A stretch of 64,000 nucleotides of DNA. It comes from Lentzea sp. NBRC 102530 (lineage in GTDB: Bacteria > Actinomycetota > Actinomycetes > Mycobacteriales > Pseudonocardiaceae). The stretch lies in the NCBI RefSeq assembly GCF_030269365.1, contig NZ_BSTF01000002.1:620001-684000 (forward strand). The letters are read 5' to 3'. The translations under genes were made by a program, and so were the position numbers. The notes below the pieces were generated by a model. That model made no database searches. It was not told the DNA's origin and was given only the letters and a program-made list of their open reading frames with translations. Below, piece by piece: positions 6,792-15,519 of this stretch; the stretch's first letter is position 1, and each line of letters starts with the position of its first letter.

Positions 6792-8427
6792 TCGAGGCTC
6801 CCGGTCGCAGGGCGGCGGGCGCGCCCACCGGCACGGCGGGGCGGAGCGGTGCCACCGCGCGGATCCTCCGGTAGCGCGCGCCGAGAGGGGGGCGCGGGTC
6901 CGGATCTCCCTTGCACGGCCACAACGACATCGCCCGCTCGGCGAGCGCGGTGATCGTCAGCGCCGGGTTGACCCCGAGGTTGGCCGGGATCACGGACCCG
7001 TCCACGACGTGCAGCCCGGGGTGGCCGTGCACGCGGTGGTAGGGGTCGACCACGCCGGTGGCGGGCGAGTCGCCGATCACGCAGCCGCCGATGAGGTGAC
7101 CGGTCAGCGGGACGTTCGCCAGGTCGGTCCACGCGCCCCTGGGCACTCCGCCCGCGCGGGCCGCGAGACGCCGTGCCACCTCGTGCCCCGCCGGGATCCA
7201 CGACGGGTTGGGCGCGCCCTCGCCCTGGGTCGTGGTGAGGCGGCCGCCGCGCAGGCGGGTGGTGAGCGAGTTGTCCAGGCTTTGCATGACCAGCAACGCG
7301 ATCGTCTCCTCCGACCACCGGCGTGGTGTGTGCGTGCGCAGTGCCGTGCGGACCTCGGCGCGGAGCTGGGAGAGGCCGCGGCGCAGCCGGGACGGGCCGC
7401 CGTCGACGAGCGTCGTCATCAGCAGGCCCAGCAGGTTGCTGCCGCGCCCGTACCGCACGACCTCGACGTGCGTGTCCGCGTCCGGGTGGATCGAGGACGT
7501 GATCGCGATGCCGCGCGAGTGGTCGATCCGCCCGCCTGTCGTGCGCACCGCGACGACCGCCTCGGAGTTGGTGCGGCACAGGGCCCCGAGCCGTGGCGAC
7601 AGACCCGGCAGCCCGCCCCGGTCGCGAATGCCGTGCAGGAGCCTCTGCGTGCCGAGGGACGCTGCCGCGAAGACGACCTGGGTGCTCGTGAACACGCGCT
7701 CCGCCCGGCTGCCGGTGCGGTGGGTGCGCACGGCGTACCCGCCGGTGCGTCCCGGCCGCACGTCGGTCACCGTCGTCAACGGCCACACCTGCGCGCCCGC
7801 CTGCTCGGCGAGGTGCAGGTAGTTCTTCGGCAGCGTGTTCTTCGCGTTGGAGCGGCACCCGGTCATGCAGGCACCGCAGGCGATGCAGCCGGTGCGCCGC
7901 GGACCCGCCCCGCCGAAGAACGGGTCCTCGCCGTCCGGTCCGAAGTGGACACCCACGCGGGTCGGCTGGAACGTCTCCTCGACGCCCAGCTCCGCCGCGA
8001 CCTGCCGCAGCAGCCGGTCGGCCTCGGTGCGCACCGGGTTCTCGACGACGCCGAGCATCCGGCTCGCCTGGTCGTAGTGCGGTGCGAGCTCGGCCCGCCA
8101 GTCGGTGACGTGCGCCCAGTGCGGGTCGCGGAAGAACGACCCGGGCGGTTCGTACAGGGTGTTGGCGTACACCAGGGAGCCGCCGCCGACACCGGCCCCG
8201 CTGAGCACGAGGACGTCGCGCAGCAGGGTCATCCGCTGGATGCCGGTGCACCCGATGCCCGGCGCGAACAGGTAGTCGCGCAGCTGCCAGGACGTGCGGG
8301 GCAGCTGGTGGTCGGCGAACCGGCGACCGGCCTCCAGCACACCCACGCGGTACCCCTTCTCGGTCAGCCTCAGCGCGGTGACCGCGCCGCCGAACCCCGA
8401 ACCGATGACGATCACGTCGTAGTGCAC
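6784..8427 (-). CDS. GMC/cholesterol-oxidase-type FAD-dependent oxidoreductase
   Basis: A 547-residue flavoenzyme starting at GTG. The FAD-binding fingerprint 'VIVIGSGFGGAVTALRLTEK' opens the protein, 'GAGVGGGSLVYANTLYEP' is the second GMC-type glycine motif near residue 77, and a Cys cluster C181-x2-C184-x2-C187-x3-C191 precedes 'NAKNTLPKNYL', as in the cholesterol-oxidase-like branch. The C-terminus has 'GGCVIGDSPATGVVDPYHRV' and 'VIPANLGVNPALTITALAER'. It should oxidise a hydroxyl group of a steroid, lipid or related alcohol with oxygen as acceptor. It starts 3 bp after the monooxygenase stop and overlaps the ADC-like gene, so the three form one operon. Confidence 0.85.
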   Translation of the reverse strand: MHYDVIVIGSGFGGAVTALRLTEKGYRVGVLEAGRRFADHQLPRTSWQLRDYLFAPGIGCTGIQRMTLLRDVLVLSGAGVGGGSLVYANTLYEPPGSFFRDPHWAHVTDWRAELAPHYDQASRMLGVVENPVRTEADRLLRQVAAELGVEETFQPTRVGVHFGPDGEDPFFGGAGPRRTGCIACGACMTGCRSNAKNTLPKNYLHLAEQAGAQVWPLTTVTDVRPGRTGGYAVRTHRTGSRAERVFTSTQVVFAAASLGTQRLLHGIRDRGGLPGLSPRLGALCRTNSEAVVAVRTTGGRIDHSRGIAITSSIHPDADTHVEVVRYGRGSNLLGLLMTTLVDGGPSRLRRGLSQLRAEVRTALRTHTPRRWSEETIALLVMQSLDNSLTTRLRGGRLTTTQGEGAPNPSWIPAGHEVARRLAARAGGVPRGAWTDLANVPLTGHLIGGCVIGDSPATGVVDPYHRVHGHPGLHVVDGSVIPANLGVNPALTITALAERAMSLWPCKGDPDPRPPLGARYRRIRAVAPLRPAVPVGAPAALRPGASNA

Positions 8428-8430
8428 GTC

Positions 8431-9870
8431 TCACCCCCGTTCCGCGGCCTGGACCAGCACGTGGTCCCCGGGCCGCAGGCGCGCGGTCCGGCGCAGGTAC
8501 TCCCCGGTCCCGCCGGGCCAGTTGGTCGTGACCGACCCGTCTCCCGCGCGGTACCAGGAGCCGCAGCCGCTCCACACGCCGTGCGCGAGCCGGGCCCGCA
8601 TCTCCGCGTCGAACGCGGCCGCCACCTCCGGTCGCACCTCCAGGCCGCCCCCGCCGGAACGGGCGAGGTGGCGGACCGCGGCGACGACGTAGCGGCACTG
8701 CGCCTCGATCATCGTGATCACCGAGTTGCCCCCGAGGTTGGTGTTCGGGCCGTACACGAGGAAGAAGTTCGGGAAACCGGGCACGGTCATGCCCAGGTGT
8801 GCCCGCGGCCTGCCCGCCCACACGTCGGCGAGCTCACGACCGTGCGCACCGGTCACCTCCACGGGCAACCGGAAGTCCGCCACCTCGAACCCGGTGCCCC
8901 AGATCAGCACGTCCGCCGGGTGCACCCGGCCGTCGCGGGTGCGCACGCCGTCGCCGGTGATCTCGGTGATCGGCGCGGTGACCACGTCGACGTTCGGCGA
9001 GGTCAGCGCCGGGTACCAGTCGTTGCTGAACAGCACCCGCTTGCAGCCGGCCTGCTCGCGCGGCCGCAGCAGCGCGCGCAACCGGGGGTCGCGCACCCGG
9101 ACGTGGCGGTGCGCGGCGGCGAGCCCGGCGACGAGGCTCCGCGAGAACCGTCCGGAGTTGAGCAGCCCGGTCAGTGCCTCGCCGGCGAGCCAGACCCCCA
9201 CGCGGGCGACCCGTGCGGTCCAGAGGTGTGCCGGGGCGCGCGTGGCCGCGTCGGGTTTGGGCAGCACGTGCGGCGCCGACCGCTGGAACACGGTGAGGGT
9301 GCTCGCCAGCGGACGGATGCGGGGGACGAACTGCACCGCGCTGGCACCCGTTCCCACCACCGCGACCCGCAGGCCGGTGAGATCGACGTCGTGCCGCCAC
9401 CGCGCGCTGTGGAACACCGGGCCGTGGAAGCGGTCCACACCGGGCAGGGCGGGAGTCGCCGGCCTGTTCAGCTGTCCGACCGCCGACACGAGCACGTCCG
9501 CTTCCACGACACCGCCGCCGGCCAGTGCGACGCGCCACCGGCCGCCGTCGAACGACGCGGAGACGGCCTTCGCGCCGAACCTGATCCGGTCCCGCACCGG
9601 TGCCGCCGTCCGCCGGAGGTAGGCGAGCACGTCCGGCTGCGCCGCGTACCGGCGCCGCCGGTCGAGGTGGGGAGCGAAGGAGTACGAGTAGAGCGACGAC
9701 GGCACGTCGCACGCCGCGCCGGGATAGGTGTTCTCCCGCCAGACCCCGCCGACGTCGTCGGCGCGCTCCAGCACGGTGAAGTTGTCGAAACCGGCTCTGC
9801 GCAGGGACAACGCCACACCGAGACCACCGAACCCGGCACCGATGACGACCACTTCCGGGGTAGCAGGCAC
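8431..9870 (-). CDS. Baeyer-Villiger-type flavin monooxygenase
   Basis: An NAD(P)/FAD-dependent monooxygenase of ~479 residues. It shows the FAD motif 'VVVIGAGFGGLGVAL', the Baeyer-Villiger fingerprint FxGxxxHxxxW as 'FHGPVFHSARW', and the second Rossmann motif 'VAVVGTGASAVQ'. The end has 'VYGPNTNLGGNSVI', also typical. I chose the GTG at 9870, which places the flavin motif near residue 8; a GTG at 9894 would add eight residues, and neither has a clear ribosome site. It would insert oxygen next to a ketone, or hydroxylate, using NADPH. It is first in the operon with the GMC oxidase and is divergent from an AraC gene, as mymA is from virS in mycobacteria. Confidence 0.85.
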   Translation of the reverse strand: MPATPEVVVIGAGFGGLGVALSLRRAGFDNFTVLERADDVGGVWRENTYPGAACDVPSSLYSYSFAPHLDRRRRYAAQPDVLAYLRRTAAPVRDRIRFGAKAVSASFDGGRWRVALAGGGVVEADVLVSAVGQLNRPATPALPGVDRFHGPVFHSARWRHDVDLTGLRVAVVGTGASAVQFVPRIRPLASTLTVFQRSAPHVLPKPDAATRAPAHLWTARVARVGVWLAGEALTGLLNSGRFSRSLVAGLAAAHRHVRVRDPRLRALLRPREQAGCKRVLFSNDWYPALTSPNVDVVTAPITEITGDGVRTRDGRVHPADVLIWGTGFEVADFRLPVEVTGAHGRELADVWAGRPRAHLGMTVPGFPNFFLVYGPNTNLGGNSVITMIEAQCRYVVAAVRHLARSGGGGLEVRPEVAAAFDAEMRARLAHGVWSGCGSWYRAGDGSVTTNWPGGTGEYLRRTARLRPGDHVLVQAAERG

Positions 9871-9941
9871 GAGATCGAAACTAGGAACAACCACCCGTTC
9901 GCACCAGGACAACGGCGGCCGGGGAATTGACAATCGCGGCC

Positions 9942-10973
9942 ATGAGGACGTTGGCCGAACCCGCGACCCGGCGCTGGGACTTCCCCCGCGGCATCGCGAG
10001 CGTCGCACTGCTGCTGCGCTACGGCGTCGAACGCGGGCTGCCGCGGCACGAGCTGCTGGCGGGCAGCGACCTCACCGCCGGGCAGCTCGCCGACCCGGCG
10101 GCCGAGATCACCGCCCACCAGGAGCTCGCGGTCGTGCGCAACCTGGCCGCCCGTCTCCCGGACGCGGGCGTGGACGCGGGCCGTCGCTACCACGCCACGA
10201 CGTTCGGCGTGCTGGGCCACGCGTTCCTCAGCGCCGCCACGGTGCAGGACGCGGTCGACCTGGCGTTGCGCTTCCTGGACCTCAGCTTCGCGTTCACCGC
10301 GCCGACCGCCGCGCTGACCGGAGACAGGCTGGTCCTCTCGCTCGACCCCGGTGCGCTGCCCGCCGATGTGGCGCCGTTCCTGGTCGAACGGGATCTGGCC
10401 GCCATCCACACGGTGATCGGCGAGCTCGTCGGCGGCGAGGTGCCGGTCGTCTCCGTGGAGCTCAGCCGTCCCGCACCGGCCGACGTCCGGGCCCACGAAG
10501 AGGTCTTCGGTGTCAGACCGGAGTTCTCCGCTCGCCGCGATCAGTCCGTTGTGGACGCCGCGCTGCTGGTGAGAGCGCTCCCGCTCGCCAGTCCGGAGGC
10601 GACGGCGTTGTGCGAGCAGCAGTGTGCGGACATCGCCGCACGCCGTCGCCGGAAGCCGGGCGTCGAGGACGAGGTCCGGCGAGTGCTGGAGAACTCGGTC
10701 CGGTTCGAGGAGACGATGCCGGACGTGGCCCGCGCGCTGGGCCTCAGCCCGCGCACGTTGCGCCGCAGGCTCACCGAGTCCGGCACCGGCTACCAGGTGC
10801 TGCTGGACGAGGTGAGGGCCGCACGCGCGGCGGCGTTGCTGACGGGCGGGGGAGTGTCGGTGGAGCGGGTGGCGGCCGCGCTCGGGTTCGCCGAGTCCGC
10901 CAGCTTCATCCACGCGTTCCGGCGCTGGTACGGCACCACGCCGGCCGGTTTCGCGCGGTCGCGCGGCGCTTGA
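9942..10973 (+). CDS. AraC-family regulator with arabinose-binding-type N-domain (VirS-like)
   Basis: A regulator of 343 residues. The N-terminal ~190 residues ('GIASVALLLRYGVERGLP', 'TFGVLGHAFLSAATVQDAVD') match the N-terminal domain of the VirS/OruR-type AraC group. The C-terminal ~110 residues hold the double helix-turn-helix, with 'MPDVARALGLSPRTLRRRL' and 'VAAALGFAESASFIHAFRRW'. I took the ATG; a TTG 15 bp upstream is also possible. It faces the monooxygenase operon across a short intergenic gap, so it probably controls that operon in response to a lipid-like or acid-stress signal. That role is inferred from virS-mymA. Confidence 0.85.
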   Translation: MRTLAEPATRRWDFPRGIASVALLLRYGVERGLPRHELLAGSDLTAGQLADPAAEITAHQELAVVRNLAARLPDAGVDAGRRYHATTFGVLGHAFLSAATVQDAVDLALRFLDLSFAFTAPTAALTGDRLVLSLDPGALPADVAPFLVERDLAAIHTVIGELVGGEVPVVSVELSRPAPADVRAHEEVFGVRPEFSARRDQSVVDAALLVRALPLASPEATALCEQQCADIAARRRRKPGVEDEVRRVLENSVRFEETMPDVARALGLSPRTLRRRLTESGTGYQVLLDEVRAARAAALLTGGGVSVERVAAALGFAESASFIHAFRRWYGTTPAGFARSRGA

Positions 10974-11038
10974 AGCGACTCTGAAGGATCAGGGCCGCGC
11001 CCTGGTCACGCCGGGACGTCCCCCGAACACTGTCCGCC

Positions 11039-12319
11039 ATGGTGCAACTGGACGAACGCGCCGCGGTGCGGAGGCTGCACGACCGGCTGGGCACGGGCCC
11101 GCGGCCGGGAGACCTGGACAGGACGTTCGGCGCCGCGCTCGACGCGGTGCTCGGGGGTGATGCGGCCGGTGAGGTGCCGCCACCGCGACCGGTCAGCCCC
11201 GCCCGCCCGGCCAAGGGCGACCGCGCGGCCAAGCAGGACGCCGCCCACCAGCGCGACGAGGACGACCACGCGCTGACGACGTGGTGGCTCGACCGCATGG
11301 TGACCACGAACAGACCGGCGCTCGAACGCATGACCTGGTTCTGGCACGGGCACTTCGCGACGAGCGAGCAGAAGGTGCGGTCGCCCCGGGCGATGCTGGC
11401 GCAGAACGAGACGTTCCGCAGGCTCGGGCTCGGGCCGTTCGCGGACCTGGCCCAAGCGCTGGTGATCGATCCGGCGATGCTGGTGTGGCTGGACGGCAAC
11501 GACAACCGCGCGGGCGCGCCCAACGAGAACCTCGCCCGCGAATTCATGGAGCTGTTCACCCTGGGCGTCGGCCACTACGGCGAACCGGACGTCCGCGAGG
11601 CCGCCCGCGCGCTGACCGGCTGGACGGTGCGCGCGGACACCGGCAAGGCCGAACTGGTGGCCAAGCGCCACGACGACGGCGAGAAGACCGTCTTCGGGCA
11701 GTCGGCGAAGTTCACCGCGAGGTCGTTGGTCGCACTGCTGCTGGAACGGGCCGAGAGCGCGGAGTTCGTGGTGGGCAGAACGTGGTTCCGGCTGGTGTCC
11801 GCGCAACCACCACCGGTCGACGTCGTCGCACGGCTGGTGCCCGCGTTCCGCCGCGACACGCGCTCCCTGTTGCGCGCCGTGGCCTCCGAACCGGCGTTCC
11901 GCGATCCGGCGAACGTGCTGGTGAAGCAACCCGTCGAGTGGGCGGCCGGGCTGATGCGCGCGGTGGGGGTGCGGCCCCGCGATCTCGAACGCGAGCAGGC
12001 CGACGGACTGCTGAAGGCGTTGCGCGGACTCGGCCAGACGCCGTTCCGCCCGCCGAGCGTCGGCGGCTGGCCGGCCGGGGGCGCGTGGCTGACGACCGCC
12101 ACCTGGCCGTCGCGGCTCGACCTGGCGAAGCTCGTGGCGGACCGCGCCGACCTCAAGGCCGCCCTGGGCACCGCCGACCGGATCGAGGGGGTGCGGCGCC
12201 TGCTCGGCGTGGACTCGTGGTCCGACCGCACGAAGACCGCGCTCGGCAAGGTCTCCGGCAACCCCGCGCAGCTCGTCGTCGTGGCGGCGAACTCCCCTGA
12301 ACACGTGGTGAGCAGGTGA
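11039..12319 (+). CDS. DUF1800-domain protein
   Basis: A 426-residue protein of the DUF1800 family, recognised by 'LERMTWFWHGHFATS', 'LIDPAMLVWLDGNDNRAG'-type text and the signature 'NENLAREFMELFTLGVG'. The function of the family is unknown. DUF1800 genes are nearly always followed by a DUF1501 gene, as here, with only 4 bp between them. It is slightly shorter than many relatives and has no obvious signal peptide at the N-terminus, so it may be exported with its Tat-dependent partner or stay inside. Confidence 0.88.
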   Translation: MVQLDERAAVRRLHDRLGTGPRPGDLDRTFGAALDAVLGGDAAGEVPPPRPVSPARPAKGDRAAKQDAAHQRDEDDHALTTWWLDRMVTTNRPALERMTWFWHGHFATSEQKVRSPRAMLAQNETFRRLGLGPFADLAQALVIDPAMLVWLDGNDNRAGAPNENLAREFMELFTLGVGHYGEPDVREAARALTGWTVRADTGKAELVAKRHDDGEKTVFGQSAKFTARSLVALLLERAESAEFVVGRTWFRLVSAQPPPVDVVARLVPAFRRDTRSLLRAVASEPAFRDPANVLVKQPVEWAAGLMRAVGVRPRDLEREQADGLLKALRGLGQTPFRPPSVGGWPAGGAWLTTATWPSRLDLAKLVADRADLKAALGTADRIEGVRRLLGVDSWSDRTKTALGKVSGNPAQLVVVAANSPEHVVSR

Positions 12320-12323
12320 ACTC

Positions 12324-13561
12324 GTGGACTCCCTGACCCGGCGCCGTTTCCTGACGCTCTCCGGGGTCACCGCCGCCGGCGCCCTCGCGCTCGGTGCGAC
12401 GCGGGTGAACTGGGAGGACCTCATGAAGGCGGCGGCCGACGACCCGCTCGACGCGAGCCAGGGCGTGCTCGTCGTCGTGACCCTCTACGGCGGCAACAAC
12501 GGTCTCAACACCGTCGTGCCCGCCGAGGACCGCGCCTACCAGGACGCCCGCCCGGACCTCGCCCACGAACCGGGCGAGGTGCTCGGCCTGGGCGAGGGCC
12601 TGGGCCTCAACCCGGGACTCAAGGGGCTGAAGGGGCTCTGGGACGAGCAGGGGCTGGCCGTCGTGCGCGGCGTCGGCTACCCGCGACCCGACCACAGCCA
12701 CTTCCGCTCCATGGCCATCTGGCAGACGGCCTCGCCGCGCACGTCCGTCCCGTCCGGCTGGCTCGGCCGGTGGCTGGACGAGACCGCGGGCGGCGACCCG
12801 TTGCGCGCGTTGTCCGTAGAACCCCTGCTGCCACCGATGCTCGCGGGCGAGCGCACGGCCGCGGCCTCGTTCCCGCTGAACGGCCTCAAGCTCCCGCAGG
12901 GACCCCTGGGTGAGGCCTTCACCGCGCTGGGACAGCCGTTCGGTGGCGAGGACCCTGGCAGGCGAGGGTCTCACGGTCCATCGCCGACCTGCGCCGCACC
13001 GCCACCACCCTCACCGGCTCGCCCGACGGCGGCAAGCTGCCCGACGACGACCCGGACGAGCAACGCGACAAGGGTGCCTCGGCGGGCGGCGGCGGTGCGC
13101 TGGGCGCCCAGCTCGACGTGGTGGCGCGCCTGATCGAGGCGGGCGCGCCCTGCCGCGTCTACTCGGCGTCGCTCGGCGGGTTCGACACGCACTCCGACGA
13201 ACGCGCCACCCAGCAACGCCTGCTGACCGAACTCGACGCGGCGCTCACACCGTTCGTCCGCAGGGTCGGGAAACGGGCCGTCGTGCTGGTCTACTCCGAG
13301 TTCGGCAGGCGCGTGCGGGCCAACGCGAGCGACGGCACCGACCACGGCACGGCGGGTCCGGTCTTCCTGCTGGGCGCGGGGGTGAAGGGCGGCTTCCACG
13401 GCGCGCAGCCGAGCCTGACCGACCTCGACGACGGCGACCTGGTGCAGACCACGGACTTCCGCGACGTGTACGCGACGGTCCTGGACCGCGTGCTGGGCAC
13501 CGAACCGTCCAGGGTGCTGACCGACCACACCGGACAACTGGACGGCGTCTTCGCCACCTGA
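12324..13561 (+). pseudogene. DUF1501 Tat-exported protein, broken by a -1 frameshift
   Basis: The GTG start opens a Tat signal ('LTRRRFLTLSGVTAAGALAL'), and the protein continues as a normal DUF1501 domain with 'VVVTLYGGNNGLNTVVP' and 'RPDHSHFRSMAIWQTA'. The frame is lost at about 12953. The read-through frame becomes Pro/Arg junk, while the +2 frame resumes exactly at 12956 with 'WQARVSRSIADLRRTATTLT' and runs to the natural end ('GGFDTHSDE', 'VLVYSEFGRRV', 'DHGTAGPVFLLG'). One base is missing between GAC and TGG, where CCN is expected. Everything else is intact, so this is either a very recent mutation or a sequencing error. Confidence 0.85.
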
Positions 13562-13591
13562 CCTCTGGCGCATCGCCCGCGCTTCCGCATA

Positions 13592-14425
13592 ATGCTCAGC
13601 GTGCTGAACAATGTGGTGCGGTCCGTCGCGGCAGGTCTGTGCGTCGTGGTTCCGCTGTTCCTGCTCGCGCTGGCGTGGCGCCCGTTGACGCACGGCCACC
13701 CCGCGCACCTGGTCCTGCTGGGCGCGGTGGCGGTGATCGGCGTCGCGCTGGCGTGGTGGGCACCGCCGTGGCTCGCGGCGGTGCTGGCGGTCGTGCTGCT
13801 GGCGCCGGCGGTGTACCTCCAGCCGTTCGCCGCGACCCAGGACACCGGCGACGAGACCGTGCTGCGCCCGGAAGGGCCGGTCCGCGCGGGACTCGTGTTC
13901 CACCCCGGCGCCCGCGTCGACCACCGGGCCTACCTGCCGTTGCTCCGGCGCGTCTCCGAGCAGGGGTTTCTCGTCGTCGTGGTGAAGGAGCCGCTGAACA
14001 TCGCGCTGCTGAGCGGCGACACGGCACCCCTGCGCGCGAGCCACCCGGAGGTGCCGGTCTGGGCGGTCGGCGGGCACTCGCTGGGTGGCGTGGCCGCGTC
14101 CGGGGACGTGCTCGCGGACCCGTCGGTGCGGGGCCTGGTGCTGTGGGCGTCCTACCCGACCGGCGACCTGTCGGGCCGCGCCGGGCTCACCGCGTGGTCG
14201 ATCCACGGCGGGCGGGACGGCTTCACCACGCCGCAGGACATCGCCGAGTCGCGGTCCCGGCTGCCCGCGGACACCCGGTTCGCGGAGATCCCCGGCGCGG
14301 TGCACGCGTTCTTCGGCGACTACGGCGACCAGCCGGGCGACGGCGTTCCGGCGGTGTCGCGAGCCGAGGCCCAGGACGAGATCGTCGAGCAGACCGTGGC
14401 GGCCCTGGAGGCTGTCGCGCAGTGA
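13592..14425 (+). CDS. Membrane-anchored alpha/beta hydrolase
   Basis: A 277-residue protein with two or three N-terminal membrane helices (residues ~8-28, ~40-60 and ~60-78), followed by an alpha/beta hydrolase domain. The motif 'WAVGGHSLGGVAASG' holds the nucleophile serine, 'SIHGGRDGFTTP' probably the acid residue, and 'IPGAVHAFFGDYG' the histidine. It belongs to the short alpha/beta hydrolase group seen in bacilli and actinomycetes as membrane-bound esterases. Its substrate is unknown, and it stands alone, 30 bp after the DUF1501 gene. Confidence 0.8.
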   Translation: MLSVLNNVVRSVAAGLCVVVPLFLLALAWRPLTHGHPAHLVLLGAVAVIGVALAWWAPPWLAAVLAVVLLAPAVYLQPFAATQDTGDETVLRPEGPVRAGLVFHPGARVDHRAYLPLLRRVSEQGFLVVVVKEPLNIALLSGDTAPLRASHPEVPVWAVGGHSLGGVAASGDVLADPSVRGLVLWASYPTGDLSGRAGLTAWSIHGGRDGFTTPQDIAESRSRLPADTRFAEIPGAVHAFFGDYGDQPGDGVPAVSRAEAQDEIVEQTVAALEAVAQ

Positions 14426-14504
14426 ACTCTATTGTTTCAGTGTGGACCGAAGTCAGTCCTGGAGGTGGCTGGGCACCGAGACCGGGTTCACCACCCCCGC
14501 GACG

Positions 14505-15161
14505 CTACGACCGCAGCACGAAGTCCGCGCTGTGGTTGACGCACCGTTGCTGCGGGCGGGGCAGGCCCCGGCCCGGCAGGGTGTGGTCGAGGTGGCGGTA
14601 GAGGGTGCCGAGGTCGACCGGCCCCGGCGTCTTCTCCAGGAACGCCAGCAGTTCGCCGGTGAACTCGGTGTGGCGGTCCTGCGTGCGGTACTCGGCCTTG
14701 TCCGTGCGGTGGGTGGCGGTCAGCAGGTGCAGGTTCGCCGCCGCGGGGGCGTCCATGGCCAGGCCGGAGTAGCAGCAGTCGAGGATCACGACCTTCCACG
14801 CCGCATCGGCTCGCGCGATGATCTCGAACACCGAGTCGACCGGCAGCGACGTGCGGCGGACGTGGCCCTCCTCGTCCACGGAGCCGGGCAGTGCCAGGCA
14901 CAGGCGGTCGGAGTCGTCGCGAAGGCCGTGGCCGGTGTAGTAGAACACCAGGGCGTCCACGGGGGCCGACGTGCGCAGGGTGAGCCGGTCGAGCACGAAC
15001 TGCGCGGTGGGCGGGTCGACGAGGACGTCCAGGTTGCCGGCACCGTAGTCCTCGACGAGCGCGTCGTGCAGGTCGACGACGTTGCCGGCGGACCAGTCGA
15101 GCTGGGACAGTCCCCCGGTGTAGGTGCTGGTGCCGACCAGCACGGCGCGCGTCCCGGACAC
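14505..15161 (-). CDS. Caspase-family cysteine protease (effector)
   Basis: A 218-residue caspase-fold peptidase. It starts 'RAVLVGTSTYTG', the usual first strand. The catalytic histidine is in 'FYYTGHG' (His78) and the catalytic cysteine in 'VILDCCYSG' (Cys130), so both are intact. The gene begins one base after the stop of the EACC1-type adaptor and is the last of a four-gene operon. In actinomycetes, caspase domains next to EACC1 proteins are predicted effectors of biological conflict or regulated cell death that cut cellular targets once a sensor is triggered. No NTPase or repeat sensor is encoded beside it, which is unusual. Confidence 0.88.
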   Translation of the reverse strand: MSGTRAVLVGTSTYTGGLSQLDWSAGNVVDLHDALVEDYGAGNLDVLVDPPTAQFVLDRLTLRTSAPVDALVFYYTGHGLRDDSDRLCLALPGSVDEEGHVRRTSLPVDSVFEIIARADAAWKVVILDCCYSGLAMDAPAAANLHLLTATHRTDKAEYRTQDRHTEFTGELLAFLEKTPGPVDLGTLYRHLDHTLPGRGLPRPQQRCVNHSADFVLRS

Positions 15162-15515
15162 TCAGGCCTCGTCCAGCATCCGCATGATCCGGCTCCGCAA
15201 CGCCTCCACGTCCGCCCGGCCCCTGACGTCGACGTCGAGCGTGTCTTCCTTGTGCGTGGCGGAGATCCGCAGGGTGATCCGCCTCGACTTGGCGCGTTCG
15301 CTCAGCCAGGTGCAGAACGGCCGGCCGAGCCGTCCGGTGCCCGCCAGGACGATCACGGCGTCCGCGGCCCCGCCCAGTTCTCCTTCACCGGGGCCGTTCA
15401 TCCGGGTGCGGTTGCTGCCGCGCAGGTCCTCGTCCAGCCACTTGGCCAGGTGCCGGGCGTCGCGGTCGCGGTCGGCGGGGTCGCCCTCCGGCTCGATGAT
15501 GAACTCGTCCGGCAT
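15162..15515 (-). CDS. EACC1-type effector-associated component
   Basis: A small soluble protein of 117 residues. The pattern 'ARHLAKWLDEDLRGSNRTR', a GPGEGELGGAADAVIVL segment, 'LSERAKSRRITLRISATH' and a C-terminal helix 'DVEALRSRIMRMLDEA' match the Effector-Associated Constant Component 1 family, which sits beside caspase or trypsin effectors in predicted actinobacterial conflict systems. It probably docks the protease to the sensing partner. Four bases separate it from the upstream gene, and it abuts the caspase, so production of the two is coupled. Confidence 0.75.
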   Translation of the reverse strand: MPDEFIIEPEGDPADRDRDARHLAKWLDEDLRGSNRTRMNGPGEGELGGAADAVIVLAGTGRLGRPFCTWLSERAKSRRITLRISATHKEDTLDVDVRGRADVEALRSRIMRMLDEA

Positions 15516-15519
15516 GGGA

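Noticed and set aside
6697..9930. A 1077-codon plus-strand open frame opposite the GMC oxidase and monooxygenase
   Set aside because: No recognisable domain, extreme His/Arg/Pro content and complete overlap with two intact flavoenzymes.
9927..9932. TTGACA as a -35 box before the AraC gene
   Set aside because: There is no -10 at the right distance; it overlaps a possible TTG start and is only 15 bp from the ATG.
10570..10582. GAGAGCGCTCCCG inside the AraC gene as a fourth LacI operator
   Set aside because: Only the left half and centre match, and it is well inside coding sequence. The other three sites are perfect and intergenic.
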